Shown piece after piece: positions 4,631 through 5,268 of a DNA stretch of 5,268 bases. Both the position numbers and the translations under genes were made by a program. The stretch comes from Clostridium sp. (lineage in GTDB: Bacteria; Bacillota_A; Clostridia; Lachnospirales; Lachnospiraceae): NCBI GenBank assembly GCA_023666975.1, contig JAMPAW010000213.1, positions 1-5,268 on the forward strand, in the 5' to 3' direction. Within the stretch, counting starts at the first letter, position 1. Every line of letters begins with the position of its first letter. Under the pieces are notes generated by a model. That model made no database searches. It was not told the origin of the DNA and saw only the letters and a list, made by a program, of their open reading frames with translations.

Positions 4631-5167
4631 TTACATTTCTTCATACATAGTTATACATAATCCCGATTCACCCATTAATTCATAACCCAGTTCAACTACT
4701 ATCTTACGATCAGGAAATAAATCTTTTACTCTGTTTTTCCAGAAATAAGATAATAAATTTCCAAATTGCATAATAACATCATCATCCAGCAGCTTTCTTG
4801 AATCATTTAAGAAAAAATCGCCGATACTCCAGGAATTAACACTCATCTCTATCTTTTTCTTATCACCACCGTATTGTTTTTCCAGCTGCCTGATACCCTT
4901 TATAGATTCTTCCACACTCCAATTCCAAAATTGTTTAACAAATATATACTCCTCTACCTGAATAATCTCAGGACAAAATAAAAATGCGGAAGCAATCAAG
5001 CCGTCAATTTTACATTTCCAGATCGCATACTGCACTAAATCCGCACACCAATCTGCTTCATCAAATTTATGTACTATGGCGCCATCTACTACGCTGTTAA
5101 ATAATTTAACATTATTCTTTCCACGGTTACATCTGCTCCCAAATGATTTTTCAATTATCTTTAACAT
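4631..5167 (-). CDS. Small soluble protein of unknown function, candidate immunity protein (178 aa)
   Basis: I do not recognise the family. The protein has no signal peptide or membrane segment. It is rich in aromatic residues and has several Trp (around residues 40, 50, 81, 83, 113 and 143), a hydrophobic strand around 58-80 (SAFLFCPEI, then EEYIFVKQFW), a charged helical middle (85-110), and a C-terminal strand region with VELGYELMGESG at about 158-169. The frame opens ten codons further up, at 5197, but I chose the ATG at 5167: GGGAGAGGA precedes it by about 6 nt, while the upstream ATG has no ribosome binding site. The stop lies 76 bp before the lipoprotein start. Size, solubility, high aromatic content and its place in a run of unrelated small genes with relics between them suggest a polymorphic-toxin immunity protein. 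That role is inference from context. Confidence 0.72.
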   Translation of the reverse strand: MLKIIEKSFGSRCNRGKNNVKLFNSVVDGAIVHKFDEADWCADLVQYAIWKCKIDGLIASAFLFCPEIIQVEEYIFVKQFWNWSVEESIKGIRQLEKQYGGDKKKIEMSVNSWSIGDFFLNDSRKLLDDDVIMQFGNLLSYFWKNRVKDLFPDRKIVVELGYELMGESGLCITMYEEM

Positions 5168-5184
5168 ATATAATCCTCTCCCTA
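5168..5184 (-). promoter_or_regulatory. Ribosome binding site that sets the start at 5167
   Basis: On the minus strand, GGGAGAGGATTATAT directly precedes the ATG at 5167. The purine-rich GAGAGGA sits about 6 nt from the start. This makes MLKII the likely N-terminus rather than the ATG at 5197, which lacks such a site. Confidence 0.6.
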
Positions 5185-5203
5185 TCAGGCTCCACATAAC
5201 ACA

Positions 5204-5268
5204 TTAAAACCCTCTGTTATCAAGACGCTCAAAATATTTGCGCTCATACATTTCCATAATCTTCTGCC
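5204..5268 (-). CDS. C-terminal end of a gene entering from the right edge (partial)
   Basis: One minus-strand frame stays open from the window edge to a TAA at 5204-5206. It encodes 20 complete codons that read as a charged amphipathic helix (QKIMEMYERKYF, then ERLDNRGF at the end). The other two frames are closed or unconvincing here. The tail ends 36 bp upstream of the start of the next gene, on the same strand, so the two are probably cotranscribed. The 5' part lies outside the window, so I cannot tell whether this is an intact gene or another 3' relic like those at 3830-3968, 3159-3278 and 2120-2230. Function unknown. An immunity protein or a toxin C-terminus would fit the setting. Confidence 0.5.
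   Translation of the reverse strand, partial: QKIMEMYERKYFERLDNRGF

Noticed and set aside
4555..4644. Extension of the lipoprotein gene to the ATG at 4644
   Set aside because: It would add 30 residues before a classic lipoprotein signal and overlap the previous gene, while a strong AAGGAGG serves the ATG at 4554.

Overview
All convincing genes in this window lie on the minus strand, so transcription runs from right to left. Base composition, strong AGGAGG-type ribosome binding sites, tight gene packing and the protein style suggest a low-to-medium-GC Firmicute, probably a gut clostridium of the Lachnospiraceae type. That is inference from style, not a database match. I found no rRNA, tRNA, CRISPR array, transposase, integrase or intact toxin gene.

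In transcription order, the window begins with the last 20 codons of a gene entering from the right edge (5204-5268). Next come a 178-residue soluble protein (4631-5167), a 196-residue lipoprotein (3964-4554), a 180-residue protein with a TPR-like C-terminus (3279-3821), a 157-residue protein (2678-3151), a 147-residue helical protein (2199-2642) and a 123-residue protein (1752-2123). After a 44-bp gap with a perfect palindrome comes a translationally coupled pair of membrane-anchored proteins, 329 aa (718-1707) and 180 aa (176-718). The left end (1-166) holds a coding segment that changes frame and runs off the window.

The most interesting feature is what lies between the small genes. Three short 3'-end relics (3830-3968, 3159-3278, 2120-2230) read as plausible C-termini of proteins whose 5' parts are missing. 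Each ends exactly at the ribosome binding site or start codon of the next gene. Two of them are clearly richer in GC (about 53-54% by hand count) than the AT-rich genes beside them. One relic stop overlaps the next start as ATGA, one is split by a frameshift, and one starts directly after the previous gene's stop.

The best reading is an orphan immunity-gene island from a polymorphic (contact-dependent or secreted) toxin locus. In such loci unrelated small immunity genes accumulate one after another, each carrying a scrap of the gene that used to precede it, which may be its cognate toxin's C-terminus. The membrane-anchored pair downstream is probably a separate unit. The immunity assignment rests on architecture and protein style. 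None of the individual proteins can be named confidently from sequence alone.
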